A DNA stretch of 64,000 bases from Atriophallophorus winterbourni (lineage: Eukaryota; Platyhelminthes; Trematoda; Plagiorchiida; Microphallidae): positions 1 to 64,000 of the forward strand of contig JACCGJ010005221.1 in assembly GCA_013407085.1 (NCBI GenBank), given 5' to 3'. The first letter of the stretch is position 1, and each line of letters opens with the position of its first letter. The notes under the pieces were generated by a model. The model did no database searches. It was not told the DNA's origin and saw nothing but the letters and a program-made list of their open reading frames with translations. A program made the translations under genes and the position numbers. Below are positions 1 through 13,200 of the stretch, piece after piece.

Positions 1-1171
1 TGTTACCTTCGGCGATTGCTGTAGTTGTATGATAACCTCAAAGTCATTTTCTGTAATCATTCATATATTCAAATTACGACAGGTAATTTACAATCAAATT
101 TCAATCAAAATGTCATTCATTTTCAAAAATGGTGACAAATTAGGGTTAGGATAAATCATTCATTATGATCGTCACGGCAATGCTGGAACAAACAAAGTAA
201 AGAGCACATGAGGAACTCGAGTCGGAATAACCAATGAAGAATGTATAATCTCACATCCATGACGTTATCAATATGGTAGATTTATATAACATGTGCTCGG
301 TGCAAATCTTTAGCTTGATATGAAGCATTGCTACAGGAAATGCAATACATGCAAAACTTCGTGATTTTTTAAAACACAATCATTAACCGATTAGACAGGG
401 AAATCGACGCCGAATTTCAAATCCTCATGGCTGCCAAACTTATATTTCTTTACAATCGTTATTTTGCGACAACGTATTTAGTTAAAATACTACAAAATGC
501 ATCTTAAATGCGAGCACATTAGAAATAATTACCTTAACTTCAAAGTAGCTATTAAAATTGAACACAACGTTGAACTCTATAACCAGCATTGTTAATTTCA
601 ATAAACGTAGGATTTGATAGAAATTGAATTTTAGAATTAGAATGTGTACTCTCTTGTTCGCATAAATCCATAATATTATTAAATACGCTTCCCATTAAGT
701 TTCCGCATCCGATCTGCTTATTTTCGTTATCAGAATTGATGTTAAGTCTATACGTGATAATAATTATTATGTACTATGTATAATAGTTTATATTTTATAT
801 TCAATTTGCGCAGTTTTTTTCTAGTGGTCTGAGTTCATATTGTTAAATAATCTTATTATGCTAAACACGTTAAAATATTTCTGTTTAACTGAATAGATAA
901 AGTTTGAAATTTTTTATACAACAAGCCTTGTTTGGTGTATAAAACCACGAGAGCCTCTTGTTAAGTTTGATAAGTTATCAATTTTTTTTATATTTAGCGT
1001 TCTTTCAACTGTTTTCATTTTTCACAGTCATCGATTATTCATTTGCGGACTACTCGACCAACATGAAGGATGTTGTCTGTTGCTTGCTAAGCACACGATG
1101 ACATTCCACAAGCAGAAACAATGAGCATATGATCAACCAACCAAACGTATCCATAAAATAGATGTGAATAC
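1..1171. other. 5' flank of gene copy A (start of duplicated segment)
   Basis: This AT-rich non-coding stretch is colinear with 38217-39365, which opens with the same tgttaccttcggcgattgct. B carries about 60 extra bases near 38521-38590. No gene was recognised here. The true left end of duplicate A may lie outside the window, because homology is already present at base 1. Confidence 0.7.
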
Positions 1172-1179
1172 TATATAAA
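1172..1179 (+). promoter_or_regulatory. TATA box of gene copy A
   Basis: TATATAAA lies 38 bp upstream of ATG 1210 and is preserved at the same distance in copy B (39366-39373). A start about 30 bp downstream would fall near 1202, so the in-frame ATG at 1201 may not be in the mRNA and ATG 1210 would have a very short leader. Trans-splicing of a leader is an alternative in flatworms. Confidence 0.55.
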
Positions 1180-1209
1180 CGGGAAACTTAATGCAGCTCC
1201 ATGGTCAAA

Positions 1210-1267
1210 ATGAGAGCAATTTTACTTTATTTTTTCAGTATCTTGATTTACAATCCATACGAAAATG
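1210..1267 (+). CDS. Gene A exon 1, signal peptide
   Basis: ATG then Arg and a hydrophobic run (AILLYFFSILI), ending phase 1 at donor G|gtaaca. An in-frame ATG at 1201 would add Met-Val-Lys. Copy B is alignable throughout (39404-39461, 58 nt), with five replacement and one silent codon differences, so the secretory signal is kept although the residues vary. Confidence 0.7.
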
Positions 1268-4200
1268 GTAACATTGGATTTCTCCGTTTATATTTTTTGT
1301 CAGAGTTCTTAAACTTTGCACATAATTTGAAACGATTTCATAACATAATAGTGGATTAGATAATTAAAATCAAAGCTCATTTTCACACAAAACGTTTGCT
1401 ATACATTACTAACTTTCAAAAACTGAACTTAATTTCAATTATCTAATATGATTTTACCAAAAAAGCACTGCTTTCCACATATTTTAAACATTCAGTTTTC
1501 AGATATGTTTGAGTTATTAACAGTATTTTCATTATACACATGCTAAAACTTACATCTCGTATTTAATCAGATGCCCCAAAAATCCGTGAGGGCGGAAATT
1601 TAAGTATACAATATGCATAGGTTCATGGGATTAATTCTTGCAAACAAAACTATTTTGAGCAGAATAATTCTTCTGTTTTAAGCACACGATGATAAATATT
1701 TTGAACGTATTATTTCGAAAAATGTTGCAACAGAATAAAATAATTTCTTTAATCCTGCAGCGAGAATTTTCCCTATAATACAATAAAGGAGTAGATTCAG
1801 CACTAAGCTTATGTGAATTTGCAATTTTGTAAAAGTTCACACATTTCTATAAATATTTATTTTGTTCACAGACTATATAATTGTGTCTGTCGACATTTCC
1901 TTATGCTTTTATATATAGCAGTTAACAAAACTGTCATTATTCCACGTAACAAATGTGTGAAGTAAAATAGACAGCCATGTAAACAATTCACAGCCGTAAG
2001 ACTTATTTTTTACATGTGCGATAATCATAGAGATTCGCTAGATAATAATTTGTGCTATCAATGTTTCTATTTGATTTCAACGAAATCATTTAAATTGAAC
2101 ATCATTGTACATTGAATAAATTTTTCGTAATGAATAAGTTAAAGAAATATTTGGTAGAATTCAACTAAAACGTATTTCAATATCGGCGAGAAACCTTTAA
2201 AATAACAATTTTGATTTCACAATGTTGACAAGATTGGAAATATTCTTAAAAGTAGATCGTTGACAATTTGATCACTGGAAATAATTCAAACTTTATTTTG
2301 CGCATATTTCAGCATCGCATGCCTCAAGTCTGTATCCGCACGAAACTGATGGACCCACAGGTAATATGTGTTTAAGAATACGCCTATATCTTAGTAGAGT
2401 GTTGCTCACATCCCCATCCCTTACACTCCACGACCGGTTTCTGGTTGTTTGTCTTCGTCAGGTGGAGACAGTAAGATCAGGTTCAGTGAGCCTTAAATCA
2501 GTGGTGAAGTGGTAAACAAAGTTATACGTGTATGCCACTTTTATTTTGGGTCCGTACAACGAACCACGATGTTCAGACACGGAATCACGAAGTGATTCTT
2601 GGTCATGCACTCAAGGCGCTTATGGATGACCAAAGTAGTATGTTGCTCACATTCCCATCCCTTGCAATCCACGACAAGTTTCTGGCTGTTTGTGGTCGTC
2701 AGGTGGGGAGATTAAGGTCATATACAGTGAGCCTTGAAACAATGGTAATGTGGTAAACAAATTTATACTTTTATTCCACTGTTATATAGGGTTCGTACAA
2801 CGAACCACGATGTTCAGACAAAGTGATTCATGGTCATGCACGCAAGACGATTAGGGATGACCAAATTAGTGTGTTTCTCACATTTTCAGCCCTTACAGTC
2901 AACTAATATCGAATACAATTTTACAAAAAGAACAGATTTTCACATATTTTAAACCTTCAGTTTTCGGAAATCTTTCAGTCGGCAAATGCTTTTACATTAT
3001 TCAATAGCTAAAAGTCACATTTCGTATTTAATCAGATGCCCGCTGAAAACCGTCAGAGCGGAAATTTAAATATACAATGTGCTTAGGTTCATAGGAATAA
3101 TTCTTGCAAGCAAAACTATTTTGAGCAGAATGATACTTTTGCTTTGAGCACACGATGATAAATCTTTTGAATAGTGTTTTTCGAGAAATGTTGCATCCGA
3201 ATGAAATATTTTTTTGAATCCTCCAGAAAGACTTTTCCCCCGCCTCGGGGAAGGGGTTGCATTCAGAAGTGAGCTTATGTGAATTTGCAATTTTGTAAAA
3301 GTTCATACATTTCTATAAATCTGTATTCTGCTCACCGAATGTTTAATAGTGTGTCTGTCGACATTTCCTTATGCTGTGTATTCATTTTTATAAATAGCAG
3401 TTGACAAAACTGTCATTAATACACGTAACAAATGTGTGAAGTAAAATAGGCAGTCATGTAAAGAATTCACGGCCGTAAGACTTATTCTTTACTTGTGCGA
3501 TAATCAGAGAGATTCGCTAGATAAACATTTATGCTAGAAATGTTTTATTATATTTCACTGAAATCAAGCAAAATGAACATAATTGTACATTGAATGAATG
3601 TTTCCTAATGAATTAGTTAAAGAAAAATTTGGTAAAATTCAAATGAAACGTATTACAATATCACCAAAAGAAATTTAGAATGACAAATGCGATTTCGCAA
3701 TGGTTGACAAAATTGAAAATATTCTTGAAAGTAGATCGTTGACAATTTGATCGCTTAGTAATAAATCATAATTTATTATACGCATTTTCCAGCAACGCCT
3801 ACCACAACTCAGTCTCCAAACGATATGGAAGAACACACAGGTAATATGTGAATACACAATAAGCATATATATCATAGTAGTATGTTGCTCACAGCCCCAT
3901 CCCATACACTCCACTACTAGTGTCTGGCTGTTTGCCGTCGTTGAGTGGAGACATTAAGATCAAGTTCATTGAGCCTTGAAATAGTGGTAAAGTGGTAAAC
4001 AAAGTTATACGTGTAAGCCACTGTTATATCGGGTTCTTTCAACCAACCACGATGTAGAGACACGGAATCACAATGTGATTCTTGGTCAAGCACTCAACGC
4101 GCTTATGAATGACCAAAGTAGTATGATGCTCACATCCCCTTCCCTCAGACCCACGACCGGTTTCTGGCTGTCTACCTTCGTCAGGTGGAGACAGTAAGAT

Positions 4201-7200
4201 CACGTTCAGTGAGCCTTGAAACAGTGGTAAAGTGGCAAACAAAGTTATACGTGTATGCCACTGTTATTTTGGGTTCGTACAACGAACCACAATGTTCAGA
4301 CACGGAATCACAAGGTGATTCCCGGTCATGCACTCAAGGCGCTTATGGATGACCAAAGCAATGTGTTGCTCACATCCCCATCCCTTGCAATCCACGACAG
4401 GTTTCTGGCTGTATCTGGTCGTCAGGTGGAGACAATAAGATCAGGTTCAGTGAGCCTTGAAACAGTGGTAAAGTGGCAAACAAAGTTATACGTGTATGCC
4501 ACTGTTATTTTGGGTTCGTACAACGAACCACAATGTTCAGACACGGAATCACAAGGTGATTCCCGGTCATGCACTCAAGGCGCTTATGGATGACCAAAGT
4601 AGTATGAAGCTCACATCTCCATTCCCCAACACTCCACGACTGGTTTCTGGCTGTTTGCCGTCGTCAGGTGGAGACAATAAGATCAGGTTCAGTGAGCCTT
4701 GAAACAGTGGTAAAGTGGCAAACAAATTTATACTTTTATTCCACTGTTATATAGGGTTCGTACAACGAACCACGATGTTCAGACAAAGTGATTCATGGTC
4801 ATGCACGCAAGACGATTAGGGATGACCAAATTAGTGTGTTTCTCACATTTTCAGCCCTTACAGTCAACTAAGATCGAATACAATTTTACAAAAAAGATCA
4901 GATTTTCACGTATTTCGAACCTTCAGTTTTCAGAAATCTTTCTGTCGGCAAATGCTTTCTCATTATTCAATAGCTGGAAGTCACATTTCGTATTTAATCA
5001 GATGCCCGCTGAAAACCGTTAGAGCGAAAATTCAAATATACAATATGCATAGGTTCATGGGATTAATTCTTGCAAACAAAATTAATTTGAGCAAAATAAT
5101 ACTTTTGCTTTAAGCACACGATGATGAATCTTTTAAAAAGTGTTATTTCGAGAAATGTTGCATCCGAATGAAATAATTTTTTTGAATCCTCCAGAAAGAC
5201 TTTTCCCCCGGCTTGGGGAAGGGATTCCATTCAGAAGTGAGCTTATGTGAATTTGCAATTTTGTAAAAGTTCATACATTTCTATAAATCTGTATTCTGTC
5301 CACAGAATGTACAGTTGTGTGTCTGTCGACATTTCCTTATGCTGTGTATTCATTTTTATAAATAGCAGTTAACAAAACTGTCATTAATACACGTAACAAA
5401 CGTGTGAAGTAAAACAGGCAATCATGTAAAGAATTCCATGCCAAAAGACTTATTCTTCACATGTGCGATAATCAGAGAGATTCGCTTGATAAACATTCAT
5501 GCTAGCAATGTTTTATTATATTTCACTGAAATCAAGCAAAATGAACATAATTGTACATTGAATAAGTGTTTCCTAATGAATTAGTTAAAGAAACGTTTTG
5601 TAAAATTCAACTGAAACGTATTTCAATATCAGCAAAAGAAATTTACAATGACAATTGCGATTTCGCAATGCTTGACAAAATTGAAAATATTCTTAAAAGT
5701 AGATCGTTGACAATTTGATCGCTCAGTAATAAATCATAATATATTTTACGCATTTTTCAGCAAGGCCTACCACAACTCAAACTTCAAACAGTATGGAAGT
5801 ACGCATAGGTAATATGTGAATATAAAATAAGCGTATATCATATTAGTATGTTGCTCACAACCCCATCCCATACACTCCACTACCAGTGTCCGGCTGTTTG
5901 CCGTCGTCAGGTGGAGACAGTAATATCAGGTTCAGTGAGCCTTGAAACAGTGGTAAAGTGGTAAACAAAGTTATACGTGCATGGTACTGTTATAAATGGT
6001 TCTTACAACGAACCACGATGTAGAGACACGGAATCACAATGTGATTTTTGGTCAAGCACTCAACGCGCTTATGGATGACCAAAGTAGTATGAAGCTCACA
6101 TCCCCATCCGATACACTCCACGATCGGTTTCTGTCTGTTTGCCGTCTTCAGGTGGAGACAGTAAGATCATATTCAGTGAAACCTGAAATAGTGGTAAAGT
6201 GGTAAACAAAGTTATACGTGTATGCCACTGTTATTTTGGGTTCGTACAACGAACCACAATGTTCAGACACGGAATCACAAGGTGATTCCCGGTCATGCAC
6301 TCAAGGCGCTTATGGTTGACCAAAGTAGTGTGTTGCTTACATCCCCATCCCTTGCAATCCACGACAGGTTACTGGCTGTATCTGGTCGTCAGGTGGAGTC
6401 AGTAAGGTCATATACTGTGAGCCTTGAAACAATGGTAAAGTGGTAAACAATGTTATACTTTTATTCCACTGTTATATAGGGTTCGTACAACGAACCACAA
6501 TGTAGAGACACGGAATCACATAGTGATTTTTGGTCAAGCACTCAACGCGCTTATGGATGACCAAAGTAGTATGAAACTCACATCTCCATTCCCCAACACT
6601 CCACGACTGGTTTCTGGCTGTTTGCCGTCGTCAGGTGGAGACAATAAGATCAGGTTCAGTGAGCGTTGAAACAATGGTAAAGTGGTAAACAAATTTATAC
6701 TTTTATTCCACTGTTATATAGGGTTCGTACAACGAACCACTATTTAGAGACACGGAATATGAAAGTGATTCTTGGTCTTGCACTTAAGGCGCTTATGGTT
6801 GACCAAAGTCGTGTGTTGCTCACATCCCCATCCCATACACTCCACGATCGGTTTCTGTCTGTTTGCCGTCTTCAGGTGGAGACAGTAAGATCATATTCAG
6901 TGAAACTTGAAATAGTGGTAAAGTGGTAAACATAGTTATACTTTTATTCCAATGTTATATAGGGTTCGTACAGCGAACCACGATGTTCAGACACGAAATC
7001 TCAAAACGATTCTCGGTCAAACAATTAAGGCGCTCATAAATGAACAAAGTAATGTGTTGCTCACATCCTTATCCGTCACACTCCACTGATATCTATCGTG
7101 ATATCACCAAAAATGAACAGCTTTTCACATATTTCAAACCTTCAGTTTTCAGAAATCTTTCAGTATGCAAATGCTTTTTTTCATTATTCAATAGCTAAAA

Positions 7201-10200
7201 CTCATATTTCGTATTTACTAAGATGCCCGCTGAAATCCGTGAGAGAGAAAATTTAAAAATAACAATATGCATAGGTTCATGGGATTAATGCTTGCAAACA
7301 AACTATTTTCAGCATAATAATACTTTTGCTTTAAGCACACAATGATAAATCATTTGAACGTATTATTTCGAGCAATGTTGCATCCGAATGAAATAATTTT
7401 TTTGAATCCTCCAGAAAGAAGTTCTCCCTCGCTTGGGGATAGCAGTAGATTCAGAAGTGAGCTTATGTTGATTTACAATTTTGTGAAATTTCACACATTT
7501 CTCTAAATTTTTATTCTCTTCACAGAATGTATAATTGTGTGTCTGTCGACATTTTCTCAAGCTGCGTATATATTTTTATATATAGCAGTCAACATAACTG
7601 TCATTAAAACGCGTAACAAAACTGTAAAGCATAGTAGGCAGTCATGTAAAGAATTCACGTCCGTAAGACTTATTCTTTACTTTTCCGATAATCAGAGAGA
7701 TTCGCTAGATAAACATTTATGCTAGCAATGTTTGTATTATATTTCACTGAAATCAAGCAAAATGAACATAATTGTACATTGAATGAATGTTTCCTAATGA
7801 ATTAGTTAAAGAAAAGTTTGGTAAAATTCAACTGAAACGTATTTCATTTTTAGCAAATAATTTGTAGAATGACAATTTTGACTTCACAAATTTGACAAGA
7901 TTGAAAATATGCTTAATATTGATCGTTGACAAATTGGTTACTTGGAAATAAATCAAACTTTATTGTACGCATATTTCAGCATCGCATGCCTCAAGTCTGT
8001 ATCCAGACGATATGGGAGGACACACAGGTAATTTGTGAATAAAAATAAGCATATATCTTATTTTTCAAATTGTAATCAAATCTAACTAGGGTGTGTAAAA
8101 ATATGCGCTGTATTTATAAATGATAATATTGAGATTTTAGTTTTGAGTTCATTTTTTGGTATGGACGAACGATAGATAAGCGTTTAAACGATATCCATTT
8201 TAAAATGTCGAACTGATAAATTGGAGTAAAAACGTTTGAGAATATTTTATTGAATTGTTGAATTTGATTTCAATTCTCAATGGTAATCTGGTATATTTGA
8301 AATATTCGGAGATTAAATGCTAGAATTCAACCATATTTCGATACTAAATAACATATTAACCACTCAATACCCTTACGATAAAAAGTTAATTCAAAAATAT
8401 CATAAACATACTTCGATTGCGTCGTTTTAAAAAACAACATTTTTGGATTGATTTTAACGTTTGATTCATATGAAGAAGTTTTAATTGGAAACAAATCGCC
8501 GCAGAACAGAGCAGATAACATATAACGTCGAAAAATTTCAGGAATCAACAATTTCGGGTAATTAATTGCTGGGGATTTGAGCAACACCTCAGCTTAGCTG
8601 ACGTGGTTTTAGGTTAAGCTAAAATTTCACACGATAATAAATATAATTCTTTTATTTAGTAGTTAGCATTGCTATAATTTGAAAATATTCAAGCTAAATC
8701 TGACACTTCATAATAAAATAAATGATTTTGTTATTATAGTGGTGCGAGGGAGTGGATTGCTGCAACAATATGGGAGTGCATTCCGTTGGAATAATTATCT
8801 CAACATTTCGACGACGAAGCGTTATTCAAACAAAGTGAACGAAATCGTTTCTTTGGTAATTAAACAGCATCCATATGATCTAATCATGATAAGAGGCACT
8901 TTTCTATATTTTCGCTAAACTATACTATTTAATCCGCATATATCATATGATTGTTATAACCGCAAAACCAAATTGATCTGTTCCGAGTTACAGATTTTTG
9001 CAGTATCTTGACATTTTGATTCACAAATTCATGTGTTTGTGAATCTGATTTGAGCAAATTTTCTATATGTGCCAGCACGTAAATCCGACGGACTGTAACC
9101 TAAAGTGTATCGTGCGTAAAGCTGGCACATATAACCACTTGGTAAATATTTCATTATTTCCTACAATTTCCAGCAGAACTCAATAGGCTCAAATGCCAGC
9201 TAAATGTAGAAACTCCGGTCACTATCCTAAATCGGATAATTTGTTATACCCAATTGTATAATATGTGCCAAATAAGTCAAGATTATAATTACAAATTCGA
9301 GTTATCAACCGTAAATTTCTTATAAGCGATACACGATTGATACATAAATTGTTTTATCTACCATGTTTCAGATGAGGCGGAAAATTCAACACGATGACTT
9401 CAGACATGTTTTCGTCGATTTTACATTCTTCCGATTCGAAAAACGCGAATTTGATTCTTTCGCCGTATTTCAATTAGTTCTAAAAACGGAACTATTGAAA
9501 CGTATTTATTCTCACACTTTCGATAATTCAAGCAAAACGCAACTCGCCAGGTGGCTCAATCGGTTCATCAGAGATGCAGATTCATCAATGAAAATGGTCG
9601 TCTATATTGATAGTGGGTTGCGTATAAAATTTAATATCACGAAAATCTGGCATATTGTACATTACGGAAAATTATATTTATTCACTATCCACCTTATTTC
9701 ATATAAATTAATATGAGCTTGAATGCTGAGGCTCAGAGTTTTCAAATTAATTTAATCACATTAGCAATATAATCAAATTTAAATTTCGATATTCAGTCCT
9801 TCTGCCAATTAAATCTAAATGCAATTTCCTGTTCGTTCAATAAAATGTACCTCGCAAAAACTTAAACATCACCCATAAGAGATTAAGCCGATCAACGGAA
9901 GTCTGTCGTCCTTGTCCTGGTAAATACATAATTTATGTAGATTGAAACTCTATCGGAATACTACAAATTTATATTAATTTTGTAATCAAAATCTGCTAAA
10001 TCGAACATACATACTGCGACAAGCTTCATCACTACATAAATATATGCAAATGAGGTGACACGCATAGCCCTTAATTATACCCGGCTTTTCACCTCATTTC
10101 ATCTCGCCAACTGTTTCATGCTGTTTCTTAAACAAAGAGATTACAACTGCTTTCTCCATGTTTAAATTTCTCCTACCATTTTCATTCTCCCGGTACCTTC

Positions 10201-13200
10201 TCTTTCCCGTTGTTCAATTAATCAATGCAAACACCGAGAATCCAACTGTGTTTTATGTGATTGAAACATTGACAACTACTTATTGAATGGTGCATCAGTT
10301 TCAACGCGTCCCCGTGTATATTATGTAATAATGTGATTGGGACGAATGGTTTTCTCATTTTGAATTCTAGTGACTTGAATGTTCTACTGTTTTCTATTCC
10401 GTATGAGGTTAACATCTTAATCGAAACTCTCAGAACTGAACGCGGATCCATGGATTAAATATCACAAAACATGGTTACCAACTTACTGGGGGGTTCTGCA
10501 AATCAGAGATTAGATCAACTTTTTCTTTCAATTGTCAGGGAAACCCCCAAGTTGACTGCGTACTAAACGCTTTTCTGTACGGCTGTAAAACCTGCACCAT
10601 CAACGGAAGTAACTAACGGAACTTCAATGCTTTCCAATTAAGAAGGATTCGTCATAGCTTGAAAATGTACTAATGAATAAATGATAACGTGCAATTTAAA
10701 GCTGGTTTACAGAGCATGTTCACCTTAGTACGGCAGTGTCGCTGGCGTCAGCTGGGTATTAGTACAGAATTGGATTGTTCGTATTCTAAAATATCAACGC
10801 CACCATGGGTTCAAATCAGGAAGTCGACCATTTGCTAGACCAAACTTGTAGTACATAGACGTTTGTAAAGAGATGTGGAAGCTCTTGGCATTGATTCTAC
10901 AAGTTAAGAAGAACTTACTCCTGACCGCTTACTTTGTAGTCACTGTGTAAAGCGTCGTCTGCAAGTGGGAGTATCGCAGATACTGCTCACTGCTGGTACT
11001 CATAGATCGCGTTGTCGTTCGTACGATTACTGCCTATTGCTCTGATCGCTGCGGGAGAGATTACCGCATCGGCTATAGATGACCAAAAACAGGTATTTTT
11101 ATTTATGCTTGTGTTTCTTCGATTGTTGCATTCAGCTGGCTAATAGCTCAGCTCAGCTCAGTCCTCTCCGTGCCGGGTGGCACATAAGGCGAAGACAACC
11201 CCTCGCCAGTAGTTCCGGTCTGCAACTGCTTCCGTTGCCGTCTGCACCGTGAATCCTTGTGCATGTAATTCGCGTTCCAACGTTCTGCGCTAAGTTTCCT
11301 TGGGCCGTCTCTTTTTCGTTTACCTTGCGGAAGCCAGTGAATGGCTACCTTCGTATGCGAACTGGGATCCATCCTGCAGACATGACCGAACCATCTCGAG
11401 TCTTTTGACTACGTTTGATTTCACCTCCAGACCAGTTTTTCGCAGGAGCTCTTCATTCGAAATGGTGTGTGGCCACGAAATCCGTAGAATCCTTCTCAAG
11501 CGCTCAGTTTGGAATACGTTCATTCTGCGCTCAATGGCAGCGGTCGTCTCCCAGCATTTCGATGAACACAGCAACACACTCAGACCGTTGCTCTTGAAGA
11601 GTCTGATATTCGTGTTAATGCTGAGAGCGGAGGATTTCCAAATGGAATTCAGCATGCAGAACGCTTGGTTCGCCTTCCCGATCCTTCTCCTGACCTCATC
11701 TTCACAGTCACCATTTACAGTCAGTTTGCTCCCAAGGTAGACTGTATCTGTAACCTCACTGAGTGGTTGACCGTCCAAGAACACTGGTGGTTTCTCCGGA
11801 ACATTCTTCCTCATTACCTTCCGATTTGCCATCGTTAATTTCTAAACCCACCGTCTTGCTAATGGCCGATAGTCGATCGCTCTTGTTCTGGATGTCACTG
11901 ATATTGCATGCCAAGAGGACAACATCATCCGCATAATCCAGGTCTTCTAGCGGTCCCGCTGGGGTCCATGGAATGCCTACCGCCCTGCCATCGGTCACCT
12001 GTCTCATAATCCAGTCTATTGTTAGGGAGAAGAGTATCAGTGAGAGGATACATCCTTGCCTCACTCCCGTACGAACCTCAAACTTCTCAGGGAGCATTCG
12101 ATTGTGAGCGACTTGGCATTCAAACTTCTCATAAAAGGCTTTTATTAGATTTACTATGTTTGATGATATACCATAATGACGGAGGATTTTCCATAACACT
12201 GGTCGGAGAACGCTATCGAAAGCCTTCTGGAAATCGATGTAGTTCACACATGGCTCTGCATTCCATTCATGTGTCTGCTCAAGGATCTGACGGAGGGGAA
12301 AGATGTGGTCAATGCATGATTCTTCTTTTCTAAAGCCGGCTTGCACTTGTCGTAAGATGGATTCAATTGCATTGGAGACACGTCGGAGAATGATGCGGCA
12401 GAATACTTTGCTTGGTGCCAATTGGTGCAGTAGCTCAAGTCACCTTTCTTCGGAACTTTGATTATAGTACCCGAACGCCAGGCGTCCGGTATCTGCTCGG
12501 TATCCTAGATGTTCTGGAATATGTCTCGCAAAACTTTCGGCGTCTCTTCGGTTTTCGCCTTGAGCAGTTCGGCATACACTCCATCGTCACCTGGTGCCTT
12601 CCCATTTTTCAACCTCTGGATAGCAAATTGCACCTCTTGGAGGCTGATGGGGTCTGTGTTGACGTCGAGGTCGGTAGCTGCCTCAGGTATATCGACGTTC
12701 GTTTGAGGCGGTGGGCGGTTCAGAATGAGCTCAAAATGTTCTCGCCATCTGGCTAACTCTTCTTTCGCATCAGTTATTACGTCTCCACCCTGGTCTTCAT
12801 TTGTTGATTGCTTGCCTGATTACGATTGCAGAGCTTTCGATTAATCTGATATAACGTTCACAAATCATTCATTTGGCACGCCTTTTCTGCATGTTGTGTC
12901 TGGTTTTCCACATACCGTCTCTTGTCCTTCCTCGCTGGCTAATAGGCTATCAGTATTTATGAAATATATTATCTGGTGCATAGATATTGCTTATTATTGT
13001 TCGACGTATTTTTTAATCATTTAAAACATTTCTCTAGAAATTACTGTTTTCAAACAAAGCTTCAATAACTTACTGAATTTTTTGTTGCTCACAGGCATAC
13101 TTCACACTGGACCGACAGGCGAAAGAAGTAAGTTCAATATAATGCTATTATTATGTATAATATCTATTTTAAAAATGTTCAAACGTTGAGAATTTAGAGC

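Noticed and set aside
2532..6446. Repeated ORFs of about 74 codons in the 240-bp units
   Set aside because: They are shadows of the H3 repeat: frames break between units and the opposite strand carries the ribozyme-like motif.
9174..9255. Acceptor at 9174 (tttccag) for exon 4
   Set aside because: Phase 0 from exon 3 gives an early stop in both A and B.
9363..9716. Exon 5 as a stand-alone 117-codon gene starting at ATG 9363
   Set aside because: The ATG overlaps the acceptor tgtttcag, and an in-phase donor at 9613 leads into a conserved micro-exon chain in both copies. The extra C-terminus is more likely intron.
13095..13127. Joining exon 5 at CAG|gtggct (9533) to micro-exon 6
   Set aside because: That phase gives a stop in copy B (C-A-C then TAA), while the GATA|gtgggt donor works in both.
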